Made by a program: the position numbers and the translations under genes
The notes under the pieces: generated by a model
What the model was told of the DNA's origin: nothing
What the model saw: only the letters and a program-made list of their open reading frames with translations
The model's database searches: none
In this document: in pieces, positions 19,410-29,295 of the stretch
Layout of the letters: every line of letters starts with the position of its first letter
Position numbering within the stretch: the first letter of the stretch is position 1
Origin: Branchipolynoe longqiensis
Taxonomy: Eukaryota; Annelida; Polychaeta; Phyllodocida; Polynoidae
Assembly (NCBI GenBank): GCA_030323885.1
Contig: CM059192.1
Location: forward strand, 1,433,001-1,497,000
Reading direction: 5' to 3'
DNA: 64,000 nt

Positions 19410-21860
19410 GCCGTGCACCGTGTGGCCCGCGTCACGTGTAACCATCACACCAGCGTGTGGCTCGCGCCATGTGTAGCCAACAAACCACCATGTGGCCACG
19501 CCATGTGTAACCAACAAACCAGTGTGTGGCCCGTGCCACGGGTAACCAACAAATCAGCATGTGGCCCGAGTCACGTAACCAACAAACCACCATGTGGCCC
19601 ATGTCACATGTAACCAACAAACCAGGGAATGACTCGCATCACATGTAAGCAACAAACCAGCTTGTGGCCCGCATCACGTGTAACCAACAAACCAGTGTGT
19701 GGTGCACGCAATGTGTAACCAACAAACTAGCATGTGGCCCACGTCATGTGTAACCAACAAACCAGCGTGTAACCGCACCACGTTAGACCAACAAACCAGC
19801 ATATGGCCCGCATCACATGTAACCAACAAACCAACGTGTAGCCTACATCACGTGTAACCAACAAACCACCATGTAGTCCGCATCATGTGTAACCAACAAA
19901 CCACCGCGTGGCCCGCATCACATGTAACCACAAACTACCATGTGACCCGTGTCACATGTAACCAACAAACCAGCGAGTGGCCCGTGCCACATGTAACCAA
20001 CACCAGCGTGTGGCCTGCATCAGATGTAACCAATAAACCAGCATGTTGCCCACATCAGGTGTAACCAACAAACCAGCATGTGGCCCGCATCACGTGTAAC
20101 CAACAAACCAATGAGTGGCCCATGCCACATGTAACCAACACCAGCATGTGGCCCGCATCACATGTAACCAACAAAGCAGCGTGTGGCCACATCACGTGTG
20201 ACCAACAAAGCAGCGTGTTGCCCACATCACATGTTACCAACAAACCACCATGTGGCCCACGTCAGGTGTAACCAACAAACCAGCGAGTGTTCCGTGCCTC
20301 GTGTAACCAACACCAGTGTGTGGCCCGCTTCACATGTAACCAACAAAGCAGCATGTGGCGCGCATCATGTGTAACCAACACACCAGTGTGTGGCCCGCAT
20401 CAAATGTAACCAACAAACCACCATGTGGCCCACGTCACATGTAACCAACAAACCACCATTTGGCCCACATTACATGTAACCAACAAACCACCATGTGGCC
20501 TGCATCACATGTAACCAACAAACCCCCATTTGGCCCACGTCACATGTAAACCAACAAACCAGTATGTGGCCCACGTCACATGTAACCAACAAAGCAGCGT
20601 GTGGCCCGCATCACATGTAACCAACAAATCAGCATGTTGCCCGCATCATGTGTAACCAACAAACCACCATTTGACCCATGTCACATGTAACCAACAAACC
20701 ACCATGTGGCCTGCATCACATGTAACCAACAAACCACCATTTGGCCCATGTCACATGTAACCAACAAACCAGTATGTGGCCCACGTCACATGTAACCAAT
20801 AAAGCAGCGTGTGGCCCATGTCATGTGTAACCAACAAATCTGCATGTTTCCCACATCACATGTAACCAACAAACCAGCATGTGCCCCGCATCACGTGTAA
20901 CCAACAAACCAGCGTGCAGCCCACGTCAAACCACCATTTGGCCCACATTACATGTAACCAACAAACCACCATGTGGCCTGCATCACATGTAACCAACAAA
21001 CCCCCATTTGGCCCACGTCACATGTAAACCAACAAACCAGTATGTGGCCCACGTCACATGTAACCAACAAAGCAGCGTGTGGCCCGCATCACATGTAACC
21101 AACAAATCAGCATGTTGCCCGCATCATGTGTAACCAACAAACCACCATTTGACCCATGTCACATGTAACCAACAAACCACCATGTGGCCTGCATCACATG
21201 TAACCAACAAACCACCATTTGGCCCATGTCACATGTAACCAACAAACCAGTATGTGGCCCACGTCACATGTAACCAATAAAGCAGCGTGTGGCCCATGTC
21301 ATGTGTAACCAACAAATCTGCATGTTTCCCACATCACATGTAACCAACAAACCAGCATGTGCCCCGCATCACGTGTAACCAACAAACCAGCGTGCAGCCC
21401 ACGTCAAACCAGCGTGTGGCCCACATCACATGTAACCAACAAACCAGCGTGTAGCCCACGTCAAACCAGCGTGTGGCCCGCATCACATGTAACCAACAAA
21501 CTACCATGTGGCCTGCATCATGTGTAACCAACAAACCAGTGTGTGGCCCACATCACGTGTAACCAACAAACCACCATGTGGCCCGCATCACATGTCACCA
21601 ACAAACCACCATGTGCTGGCTAAGGTCACATGTAACCAACAAACCACTGTCAAACCAGCGTGTGGCCCGCATCACATGTAACCAACAAACCACCGTGTGG
21701 CCCACATCATGTGTAACCAACAAACCACTGTCAAACCACCACCGTGTGGCATGTGTACCCAACAAACCACAGTGTGGCCCATGTCATGTGTAGCTAACAA
21801 ACCACCGTAAAACCACCGTTTGGCCCGTGTGGCATGTGTAACCAACAAACCACCGAGTAA
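19410..21860. repeat. 35-bp minisatellite with higher-order duplication
   Basis: Around 68 units of ATGTAACCAACAAACCACCA plus TGTGGCCYGCATCAC. Within it, 20,450-20,927 is repeated as 20,928-21,405 with an offset of exactly 478 bp and almost no differences, so a 14-unit block was duplicated recently. The array decays after 21,640. Confidence 0.95.
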
Positions 21861-22063
21861 GCCTGGTCCGGTAGGACGGTTGTCGCTAACTTCCTGTCGG
21901 GTGAACGCCGCTACTGGTGGCGCCACGACGGCAGAACGGGGAACTAACCCCAAAGTTATATAATAGTGGCGAACAGAGGTGGCATTGTTCTTGTTCATAA
22001 TGGCATAATGCCTTGCAGACTTCTACTTACAGAGCAAACCCTCACTTTAACATTACTCTGAAT

Positions 22064-22381
22064 GTTTGTTTGTTAGGGTTTTACGTCCTAGCAACATTTA
22101 TGGTCATATCAGGATGGGTACCGACTAGTGCACACTCGTGGTAACTTTATAGTGCTACCGCACTGGGAAACCAAGCCACTGGCACCATGACCCAATATTC
22201 CACACAATCACATTATCCTGACACTGAGCTAACCAGTCCTTGCACTATCCTAACAATGCTGAGCACCAGGCTAGGAAGCGAAATGTATCAATTTTGAACG
22301 TCATTGGTTTGACTCGGCTGGGATTCGAACTCCCGACCTTCCACACAGGAAGCCTGTACTCTACCGATTCGACCAGCTCGT
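22064..22381 (-). mobile_element. SINE-1, nearly full length, reverse
   Basis: Tail GTTTGTTTGTTAGGGTTTTA, body TTATAGTGCTACCGCACTGG and ATCCTGACACTGAGC, head with reverse B box GGATTCGAACTCCCG and reverse A box CCGATTCGACCA. Confidence 0.85.
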
Positions 22382-22483
22382 TCGATGACGTTACTCTTCA
22401 TGATCCACGTGTCACCATGGTTACTCTGCTTCCCGCCTCATCGCCTCTTCCTCGGCTGTCTAGGCCAATGTTAGTTTAGCAAT

Positions 22484-23195
22484 GTTAGTCACCTCATTAG
22501 TAATGCCTTTTGACCTAGTTAATGATGTGCCCTGACATTTTTAATAATAGCTATTGACCTAATTAATCATGCTTTATCTGATTACTATTGCCTTCTATCG
22601 TGGTTAATAATGGATTCTAACCTGGTTAATAATGCCTTCTGACCTGGTTAATAATGCCTTCCCACCCAGTTAGCCATGCCTTCTGACCTGGTTAATAATG
22701 CCTTCCCACCCAGTTAATAATGCCTTCCCACCCAGTTAGCCATGCCTTCTGACCTGGTTAATAATGCCTTCCCACCCACTTAGTAATGCCTACTGACCTA
22801 ATTACACAAGCCTTCTGACCTGGTTATTAATTCCCTCTAACCTGGTCACTGTTGCCTACTGACCTAATTACCATAGCCTCAATCAATCAATAGTTCCGTC
22901 CTCTAGTCGAGGGTTGGATGCAATGGTTCTCCACTTGTCCCGATGGTGTGCTGTTCTGATAGACTGTGAATAATTCAAGCCTGTCCACTGTGAAATATTT
23001 GTAAACCATGATGTTCTTGGTCTCCCTCTCCCTCTGCTGCCATTCACCTTCCCTTCCAACAATGTACGGTATATTGAACTCTGACGAATGATGTGGCACC
23101 ATAGCCTACTGACCTGGTTAATAATTCCCTCTGACCCGGTCACTGTTGCCTACTGACCTAATTACCCTAACCTACTGACCTGGTTAATAATGCTG
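22484..23195. repeat. 22-bp minisatellite, interrupted by a LINE end
   Basis: Units of CCTGGTTAATAATGCCTTCT plus GA, with CACCCAGTTA and CACTGTTGCCTACTGACC variants. The array stops at 22,879 and resumes at 23,098. Confidence 0.9.
22880..23097 (-). pseudogene. Truncated LINE ORF2 C-terminus with 10-bp target duplication
   Basis: The minus strand reads LWCHIIRQSSIYRTLLEGKV, then GRGRPRTSWFTNISQWTGL and DKWRTIASNP, ending GTID and a stop formed inside an ATTGATTGATTGA tail. This is the C-terminal tip of a non-LTR retrotransposon (GRGRPR..W pattern). ACCATAGCCT flanks it exactly (22,870-22,879 and 23,098-23,107), the mark of target-primed insertion. It is unrelated in sequence to the LINE at 53 kb. 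Confidence 0.8.
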
Positions 23196-23197
23196 CC

Positions 23198-23480
23198 TTC
23201 TGCTCCTCTGTTGCAGGTGAGTTTCAATCCGTGACGTCACCATGGAGTTTATCTGCCTCTGCTCAGATGAGTACAACGGGAATTCCCCGGGTTTTGTGTG
23301 TGTGAGCAATCACGTTATTTTGGATCCTCTCTTTAGATTCCAATGGTTTTTCTTAGTCTCATGGAGCAGAAATGCGCTTTTGGAATAAAGGACAAAATAC
23401 CAACATGCTGCTTCAACTCACGGGTCGTCCCTGGTTTATTCTCACGACTAGAGTTCACCAACCATTACTTATTCAGGTAC
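23198..23480. other. No clear feature
   Basis: Contains AATAAA-like and CA-rich words but no pattern strong enough to call. Confidence 0.35.
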
Positions 23481-23975
23481 TAATGTATCCTCTAGCTGGC
23501 AGTAGTGGTAGAGTGTGCGGTAGCTGGGTTTGGACTGTTCCCGTCAGAGATCTCAGCGCGCGTGCTGACCTGTCGGCCATAATGACCCAACAAGGGTCTG
23601 TACAGAGAATACTGCTATATCCTCTAGCGGGGTTGGGTGCAGGAGTGCTGTGTACTAGCTGGGTTTGGACTGTTCCCGTCAGAGATCTCAGACGAGCTTG
23701 CTGCCACCTGTCGGCCATAATGACCCAACACGGGTCTGGTCAGAGAATTCTGCTATATCCTCTAGCGGGGTTGGGTGTTGGAGCGCTGTGTACTAGCTGG
23801 GTTTGGACAGTTCCCGTTCGAGATCTCAGAGAAGCGTGCTGCCATCTGTTGGCCATAATGACCCAACATGGGTCTGGTCAGAGAATACTGCTATATCCTC
23901 TAGCGGGGTTGGGTGTCGGATCGCTGTGTACTAGCTGGGTTTGGACAGTTCCCGTTCGAGATCTCAAATGAGCAT
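23481..23975. repeat. 138-bp tandem repeat, four copies
   Basis: Units begin near TATCCTCTAGCGGGGTTGGG and contain GTACTAGCTGGGTTTGGAC, AGATCTCAGA and GGCCATAATGACCCAACA. Anchors at 23,619, 23,757 and 23,895 are 138 bp apart, with a first diverged copy from 23,481. Since 138 is 46 codons, a plus-strand frame (23,372-23,971, 199 codons) passes through all copies with a 46-residue repeat. No family is recognised and coding is doubtful. Confidence 0.85.
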
Positions 23976-24082
23976 GCTGCCACCTGTCAGCCATAATGAC
24001 AGCATCAGTTCAAACAAAGATGGCCACCGCCATGTGGGAGTGGGGCTCATATACTGACTACTGCAATAGATTTACATCCACA

Positions 24083-24398
24083 TGTGGTGTTCTCTGTGGC
24101 GGAGTGGTTAGAGTGTCTGACTTTTTTCTAGGTACGACTCCTAATCTGAAGGTCGGTGGTTCGATTCCCCATGCCCCCATCTCTGCCAATTTGGATTTCC
24201 ACCGCTGTGTATAACTTACAGCGTCATCAAAGGCCAGTTGCTCTCATACCATGTCTATGTGGTGTGGGAGGTTAAAAATCCCTTGGGTCGGTAAAAGTGT
24301 AGGCTCGGGCTTTCTATCGACAAACTGTCTAATGGTGAAAACAAGCCTATTCAGGCTTATCCATGATAGGCAGTATAAATCTTCAACAACAATAATGG
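24083..24398 (+). mobile_element. SINE-3, full length
   Basis: The head has A box GTGGCGGAGTGGTTAGAGTG and B box GGTGGTTCGATTCCCC. The body runs GATTTCCACCGCTGTGTATA, CTCTCATACCATGTCTATGT, TCTATCGACAAACTGTC, ending GGCAGTATAAATCTTCAACA. Reverse copies lie at 35.2, 50.2 and 51.4 kb. Confidence 0.85.
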
Positions 24399-24639
24399 CG
24401 CTGCGATACTCAAATTGATTTTGAGTATTCATCTTGGAACTGAAGATGTCACATGGTTTCTGTAGGATTCTATTATTCTTCGCTAAAATGAGATTCCCGA
24501 ATATCAATAAAATATATAAAACTGTTGCCTAATTAACAACAGGTGAGATTTAGTGACTGCAGGCCCTGTCAGAACAAGGCAGTGGTAATGCAGAACAAGA
24601 CCGTCTCATGTTTCTTTTGTTTACGTTAATTGATTAAGG

Positions 24640-24840
24640 TGGAGAAATTTCAATCACACACGATTGGACGTTCTCATTCCAAAGCTCCTTGTCCTATCCT
24701 AGTACCGCAAAGTGCCAGGCGAGTTAATGACAAGTATAAATTGTTAAGTCATTGTATGGACTTGGCCAGGGTTCTAACCCGGGGTTCGAATTCCATGTTC
24801 TTCTAAACAGGAAGTGGGTGGTCATCTCAGTGGGCCATCT
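24640..24840 (-). mobile_element. SINE-1 with alternative short tail, reverse
   Basis: The tail is GAGAAATTTCAATCACACAC and GTTCTCATTCCAAAGCTCC instead of the usual one, joined to a SINE-1 body (CCTTGTCCTATCCTAGTACC, AATTGTTAAGTCATTG) and a decayed head. Relatives are at 28.95, 30.4, 44.55 and 61.15 kb. Confidence 0.75.
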
Positions 24841-25522
24841 TTTCTGGTTATCAGCCACATGCAGTCCATTCTGAACGGTTTGCGGCATCAGTTGGAAGCG
24901 CATACCTCAATCCAAGAACACCACACAATATTGACGCTACCGGGTTCATGATTATCTGTGAATACCAGTAGCACCACCAATGGTGTGTTAATAGAACTAT
25001 TTCGCCTCCCCCCACTGCGCCCCCTAGTGACTTCTGGGTGAACTCTGCCAACAATAGCTGCTGATTGGTTGCCTGTTCAGTGATTACCGATATTGGTGTT
25101 GTCTTTACACCACGTGATTTATGTTCCCCCTGATATGACTTCAGATGTTGTTCGGACTTAAAACCCCAACATGCAAACAATCTATATCCCCGATTAGTAT
25201 AAACCAGTACATCACTTCCTAGATGCCAAATGGTATTGTCATCCAGCCACTGAGGCCCTGGATATGTTAGAATGGGGACGAGCCACCTTTAAAAAAGAAT
25301 AAAAAAATGTAATATTTAAAAATAAAATTGAAATGAGTTCAGAGCAGACAAGAGTGCCATGCTCAAGGCTGCAGATTTGCAGCAATTGGTGTCTCCGACC
25401 TAGAAGGTGGTTGGGTGAGTTTGTTGTACCGTGTTCACAGAAAGACATGTGCAGTCGTTGGGATGCGTTACAGTACTCAGGAGGGGAGAGTGTGTTCTGC
25501 GCTTGTGTTCTGTGGTTTTTTT
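24841..25522. other. No recognisable feature
   Basis: Nearly 700 bp with open frames of 95-109 codons on the minus strand (24,851-25,180, 25,239-25,526). I recognise no domain or repeat in them. Confidence 0.4.
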
Positions 25523-25535
25523 TCACCCTGGGAGG

Positions 25536-25869
25536 GACCAGACGGGATGGCCGAATGAGTTAGAGCGTCCGTCTCCCGTGCTGGTAGATCGTGGGGTCGT
25601 GGGTTCGAACCCTCTGGTCGAGTCAAATCAATGACTTAAAAATGTCGCTTCCTAGCCAGGTGCTCGGCATTATTAGGACAGGACAAGGACTGGTGTGCTC
25701 AGTGTCAGGATAATGTGACTGAGTGGGATACCAGGTCATGGTGCTGGCGGCCTGGTTTCCCAGTGGGACAGCACTATAAAGTCGCTATGAGTGTGCACTG
25801 TCAAAAGTCGGTACCCGTCCTGATATGACCTTAGATGTTGCTAGGACGTAAAACAACAACAAACAAACA
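25536..25869 (+). mobile_element. SINE-1, complete, with 13-bp target duplication
   Basis: Flanked by TCACCCTGGGAGG at 25,523-25,535 and 25,870-25,882, which fixes both ends. The head (GACGGGATGGCCGAATGAGT, TAGAGCG, then GTGGGTTCGAACCC) resembles a serine/leucine-type tRNA with a long variable arm. The central part has CGGCATTATTAGGACAGG, TCAGGATAATGTGACTGAG and GGACAGCACTATAAAGTC. The 3' end is CTGATATGACCTTAGATGTT then GGACGTAAAACAACAAC and AAACAAAC. At 334 bp it is the best reference copy in the window. Confidence 0.9.
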
Positions 25870-25992
25870 TCACCCTGGGAGGTACACTGACTTGTGACAG
25901 CGGACGAAGCACACTGCACCACCGCTACATCCTGCCACATCCTGCCACATCCTACCACTCATGCTTACATACCGGAAGTGGTGTTGTATTTA

Positions 25993-26098
25993 TAGCTGCA
26001 TAGTCCGATGAAAACATCAATTTATTTAAACCAAAACACTAGACTTGATTCTACAAATCTATCTTAGATACTCCTGCACCCAATAAAAGTTTATTACT
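25993..26098 (-). mobile_element. MITE-T fragment, cut by SINE-1
   Basis: AGCTGCATAGTCCGATGAAA to GATACTCCTGCACCCAATAA is the terminal 100 bp of a reverse MITE-T. A SINE-1 starts immediately after. Confidence 0.7.
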
Positions 26099-26440
26099 GG
26101 TTGGTTGTTGGAGTTTTACTTCCTGGCAACATCTAAGGTCATATCCGTATGGGTACTGACTTGTGACGGTGCATACTGATGGTGACTTTATAGTGCTGCC
26201 CCACTGGGAGACCAGTCCACCAGCATCATGACCTGATATCCCTCTCAGTCACATTATCCTGACCCTGAGCCAACCAGTCCTTGCCCTATCCAAACAATGC
26301 CGAGCGCCTGTCTAGGAAGCGACAAGTATCAATTTTTTGGTCATTGGTTTGACTCGACCAGGGTTTGAAACCGTGGGTTCGAATCCCATGATCTACCAAA
26401 ACAGGAGACGAAAGCTCAACTCATTCGGCCATCGCGTCTG
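26099..26440 (-). mobile_element. SINE-1, nearly full length, reverse
   Basis: GGTTGTTGGAGTTTTACTTC opens the tail. GTGCTGCCCCACTGGGAGAC and TTATCCTGACCCTGAGCC lie in the body. The head shows GGTTCGAATCCCATGATC (B box, reverse) and CTCAACTCATTCGGCCATCG (A box, reverse). Confidence 0.85.
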
Positions 26441-26713
26441 CAGGTTGTAGGAAGTTATTCAAAATGTCATGTGCAGAATGTTGGGACTAGTCCAAACTGC
26501 TATTGCCCAGATCGTGTAAACGCTAGCACCACAGGTTGTCTATTACTATTAGTAGCTTGTCATTGCCATAACTCCACTCATGCTTATCATGCAGTGTGAT
26601 CCCTTATTGACAAAAGCGCTTGGCGCTATCCAACTAGAAGGATCATGGCAGCTGGAAGGTACGGCCCATCATAAATCAATGGCCCCCAAGTCACTGATCG
26701 CCCCGTAAATACC

Positions 26714-26961
26714 CAGCGTCTCCCCAACCGAACGAACGCTGCGGCTCTCTTTGAACAAGTCAAGTAAAGCTTGTTTTATTTTACGATGCCTCTAGAACGC
26801 ATTGATTTTTATCATCGGCTATTGGACGTCATAAATATGTTCATTCTGACATATTTATTTGGAGGAAACCTGCTGCCGCCACATAGGCCACTCTTTCCAA
26901 TAAGCAGCAAAGTCCAGCGTCTCCCAAACCGAACGAACGCTGCTGCTCACTTTGAACAAGT
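26714..26961 (-). mobile_element. SINE-2 3' half between 47-bp direct repeats
   Basis: 26,762-26,912 is the 3' half of SINE-2 in reverse (AAGTAAAGCTTGTTTTATTT to CTTTCCAATAAGCAGCAAAG). It is bracketed by direct repeats of 47 bp, 26,714-26,760 and 26,915-26,961 (CAGCGTCTCCCCAACCGAAC and so on to TTTGAACAAGT), differing at three positions. That is long for an ordinary target duplication. Confidence 0.75.
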
Positions 26962-27119
26962 GCTGGTGTGCGGCTGGCTGGCCCCGGGGTCCGCTTGTCT
27001 GCACCCAGCTGTGCCTGTGCTGCAAACCCCATTAACCCCCCACCCCCACTGGCCAGCGGTGTTCTTAATTTAACACGCTCAGCAATAGCAGGCGTACATG
27101 CAATGGCACCACTTCTCAG

Positions 27120-27415
27120 CCCCATTAGGTTTGTGGCATGCGGCTTGTGACTTACGCCTTGTGGATTGCGGCTTGTGGCATGTGGTTTGTGGTATGCAGC
27201 TTGTGGATTGTGGATTGTGGCATGTGGATTGTGGCTTGTGGCAAGTAGATTGTGACTTGTGGATTGCGGCTTGTGGCTTGTGGCATGTGGTATGCAGCTT
27301 GTGGCATGTGGATTGTGGCTTGTGGTATGCAGCTTGTGGCATGTGGATTGTGGCATGTGGATTGTGGCTTGTAGATTGTGGCTTGTGGCTTGTGGCTTGT
27401 AGCTTGTGGCTTGCA
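27120..27415. repeat. 7-bp (TGTGGCT/TGTGGAT) minisatellite
   Basis: Heptamer repeats with TGTGGCT, TGTGGAT and TGTGGCA variants. Both strands stay open (plus 106 codons, minus 204 codons with PQATSHKPQ repeats), which is expected of a stop-free 7-mer. Confidence 0.9.
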
Positions 27416-27419
27416 TGAA

Positions 27420-27805
27420 TGTCATGTAATCGTAATGTGACTGTGATCTGACCACTATGTGACTATCATGTGACTTGCGACTGCTACATCACTTGTTACT
27501 GTCACGTGACCATCATATGGCTCTTGTCTGTGATGCGACTGTCACATGACTGTCCTGTGACTGTGACGTAACTGTGACATGACCAATATGTGACTATCAT
27601 GTGACTTGCGACTGCTACGTGACTTGTTACTGTCACGTGACTGTCATGTGGCTCTTGTCTGTGACGTAACTGTGATGTGACTGTCCTTTGACTGTGACGT
27701 GACTGTCATGTGACTGTGACGTGACTGTCACATGACTGTCCTGTGACCTGACTGTCCTGTGACTATGACGCGACTGTCGTGTCACTATCACGTGACTAAA
27801 TGGCA
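27420..27805. repeat. Irregular GTGACTGTCACATGACTG repeat
   Basis: Variants of 9-12 bp such as TGACTGTGACGTGAC and TGTCATGTGACT, with many ACGT and CATG palindromes. It is a separate array from the heptamer block. Confidence 0.85.
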
Positions 27806-28185
27806 CACACGTGACTAATATGCAGATGAGTGCGTGGCATGACTTGTGAAGCTGGGCCAACAAAAAGACAAGGCGGGAGTGAAAAGGAACAGCCCCGAGC
27901 GGTTCGTGCTTCCAGCCACACAAACTTTGTTGTGAACATTCAATTTACTCTGTGTTTCTTTCATATAAAGTGTAAGTAAGCAGGCTATTGGGTGTGCTTT
28001 CCTTATATGAAGCAATTCTTACTGAGCAGAGCCGCATCTTTGTTTTGTTTTAAAGGAGTTTCACTTCGTTAATTAAAGTTGCATAGTCCGATGCTTTTGA
28101 GTTTCTGCCATTTTCTGAGATAAATATATCAGGTTGGTCGCTGTAATCTATTGTCATGGGGGGTGATGAAAATGGGAAATATTGC

Positions 28186-28257
28186 GCCTAGAGCGGGACT
28201 CGAACCCACATCTCTATGCATTTTGGGCCAGTGTGCTAACCATTACACCACCTAGGT
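28186..28257 (-). other. tRNA-like cloverleaf in mini-LTR, copy 1
   Basis: On the minus strand: D-arm region GGTGTAATGGTTAGCAC, T arm GTGGGTTCGAGTCCCGC (5-bp stem, 7-nt loop) and a 7-nt acceptor (TCTAGGC) with partner ACCTAGG. The D arm resembles glutamine tRNA. The anticodon stem does not pair, so this is not a working tRNA gene, but both polymerase III boxes are intact. Confidence 0.6.
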
Positions 28258-28506
28258 TCCCTGATATCACCACACTACCCACGCCTACCTGTCTCTGTGG
28301 TTACTTGCCTGAGAGGTCAGTGCAGACCACTACACTCGTCCCCCTGGAATTGTAAGTCTTGTAATGCTTACAATTACATACATACAGGCAATGCACTAAC
28401 ACATACATACACAGGGTAGGTTCAACAACCATACAGCGCATAGCTTGTACAGGATCCTGGTCACGGCAACCAGTGTCCTGGGGGTGATGAAAATGGGAAA
28501 TATTGC

Positions 28507-28578
28507 GCCTAGAGCGGGACTCGAACCCACATCTCTATGCAATCTGGGCCAGTGTGCTAACCATTACACCACCTAGGC
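28507..28578 (-). other. tRNA-like cloverleaf in mini-LTR, copy 2
   Basis: Same fold as the copy at 28,186-28,257. The acceptor pair is GCCTAGG with TCTAGGC (6 Watson-Crick pairs and one G-T). Length is 72 nt, the normal size of a tRNA. Confidence 0.6.
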
Positions 28579-28945
28579 TCCCTGATATCACCACACTACC
28601 CACGCCTACCTGTCTATATGGTTACTTGCCTGAGAGGTCAGTGCAGACTACTACAATATCTTAGATTCGCTTGAAGTGATTTTGATTTAAAATGGCTAAC
28701 CTTGGAGATATTTTAAGAGTAAACATGCCAAATTAATTTTGGCCTGTTTAACAAAAGTCTGACCCGATAGGCTTTAGCAGTAACGGGTTCTATTTGATTG
28801 ATGTATTCTATTATAGCACCCTTCTATGCGGCAAGAAATACTTAATAAGTGCATCAGTATCGAAGTTGGATATGTAGCCTCAAATCTAGATCAGTGTTTT
28901 GTTTTTGAAAATGTGATGTTTTCATCGGACTATGCAGCTTTAAGC

Positions 28946-29112
28946 GGGGCGAAATTTCAATCGTGGACAATTGTTCTTCCTCATTCCACTGCTCCTTGCC
29001 CTATCCTAGTAATGCCGAACGCCAGGCTAGGTAGCGAGATGTTTAAATCATGTAGTCATTGGTTTGACTCGGTTAGGATTCGGAGACTGGGTTCGAATCC
29101 CACGACCTGACT
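28946..29112 (-). mobile_element. SINE-1 with short tail, reverse
   Basis: GCGAAATTTCAATCGTGGAC opens the tail, the body has CTTGCCCTATCCTAGTAATG and the head ends GGGTTCGAATCCCACGACC (B box, reverse). It starts a few bases after the TTAA of the preceding MITE-T. Confidence 0.8.
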
Positions 29113-29295
29113 GACAGAGGCTGGTGTTTGCTGAGATGTGCCGGTAGATGGCGTGTGGTTCATAATTGATGAGGCTCAGCCTCCCCTATTATCGCTCACT
29201 AAAACCCGCCGGTACTGGTCCTAAAAGGTTGCTTAGTGCGCAGTGGGAAACTAAAGGGTAACCTCATGAAGTCGTTTCATTATCTGAGCTCCGAG

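Larger units (their letters stand above)
28157..28655 (-). mobile_element. Mini-LTR (TRIM-like) element with tRNA-like LTRs
   Basis: Direct repeats of 178 and 177 bp (28,157-28,334 and 28,479-28,655) differ at about six bases and one indel. In element orientation each starts TGTAGTRGTCTGCACTGACC and ends TTTTCATCACCCCCA, so they are bounded by TG and CA. The 144-bp interior begins with GGACACTGGTTGCCGTGACC, a possible primer-binding site, and ends with a purine tract CCAGGGGGACGAG directly before the second repeat. This is the layout of an LTR retrotransposon reduced to about 500 bp. No protein is encoded and no clean target duplication is visible. A relative at 51.6-53.7 kb shares the interior-to-LTR junction. 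Confidence 0.7.
28077..28939 (+). mobile_element. MITE-T copy containing the mini-LTR element
   Basis: TTAA at 28,073-28,076 and 28,940-28,943 bounds a forward copy (AGTTGCATAGTCCGATGC to CATCGGACTATGCAGCT). 28,157-28,655 is a later insert. The remainder matches other copies, including TAGGCTTTAGCAGTAACGGG. Confidence 0.85.

Noticed and set aside
25536..25620. Serine-type tRNA gene
   Set aside because: A and B boxes are present, but the sequence continues into a dispersed SINE body with target duplications and the acceptor stem does not pair.
28186..28257. Functional glutamine tRNA gene
   Set aside because: The anticodon stem does not pair and the sequence is repeated inside terminal repeats, so it is a tRNA-like part of a mobile element.
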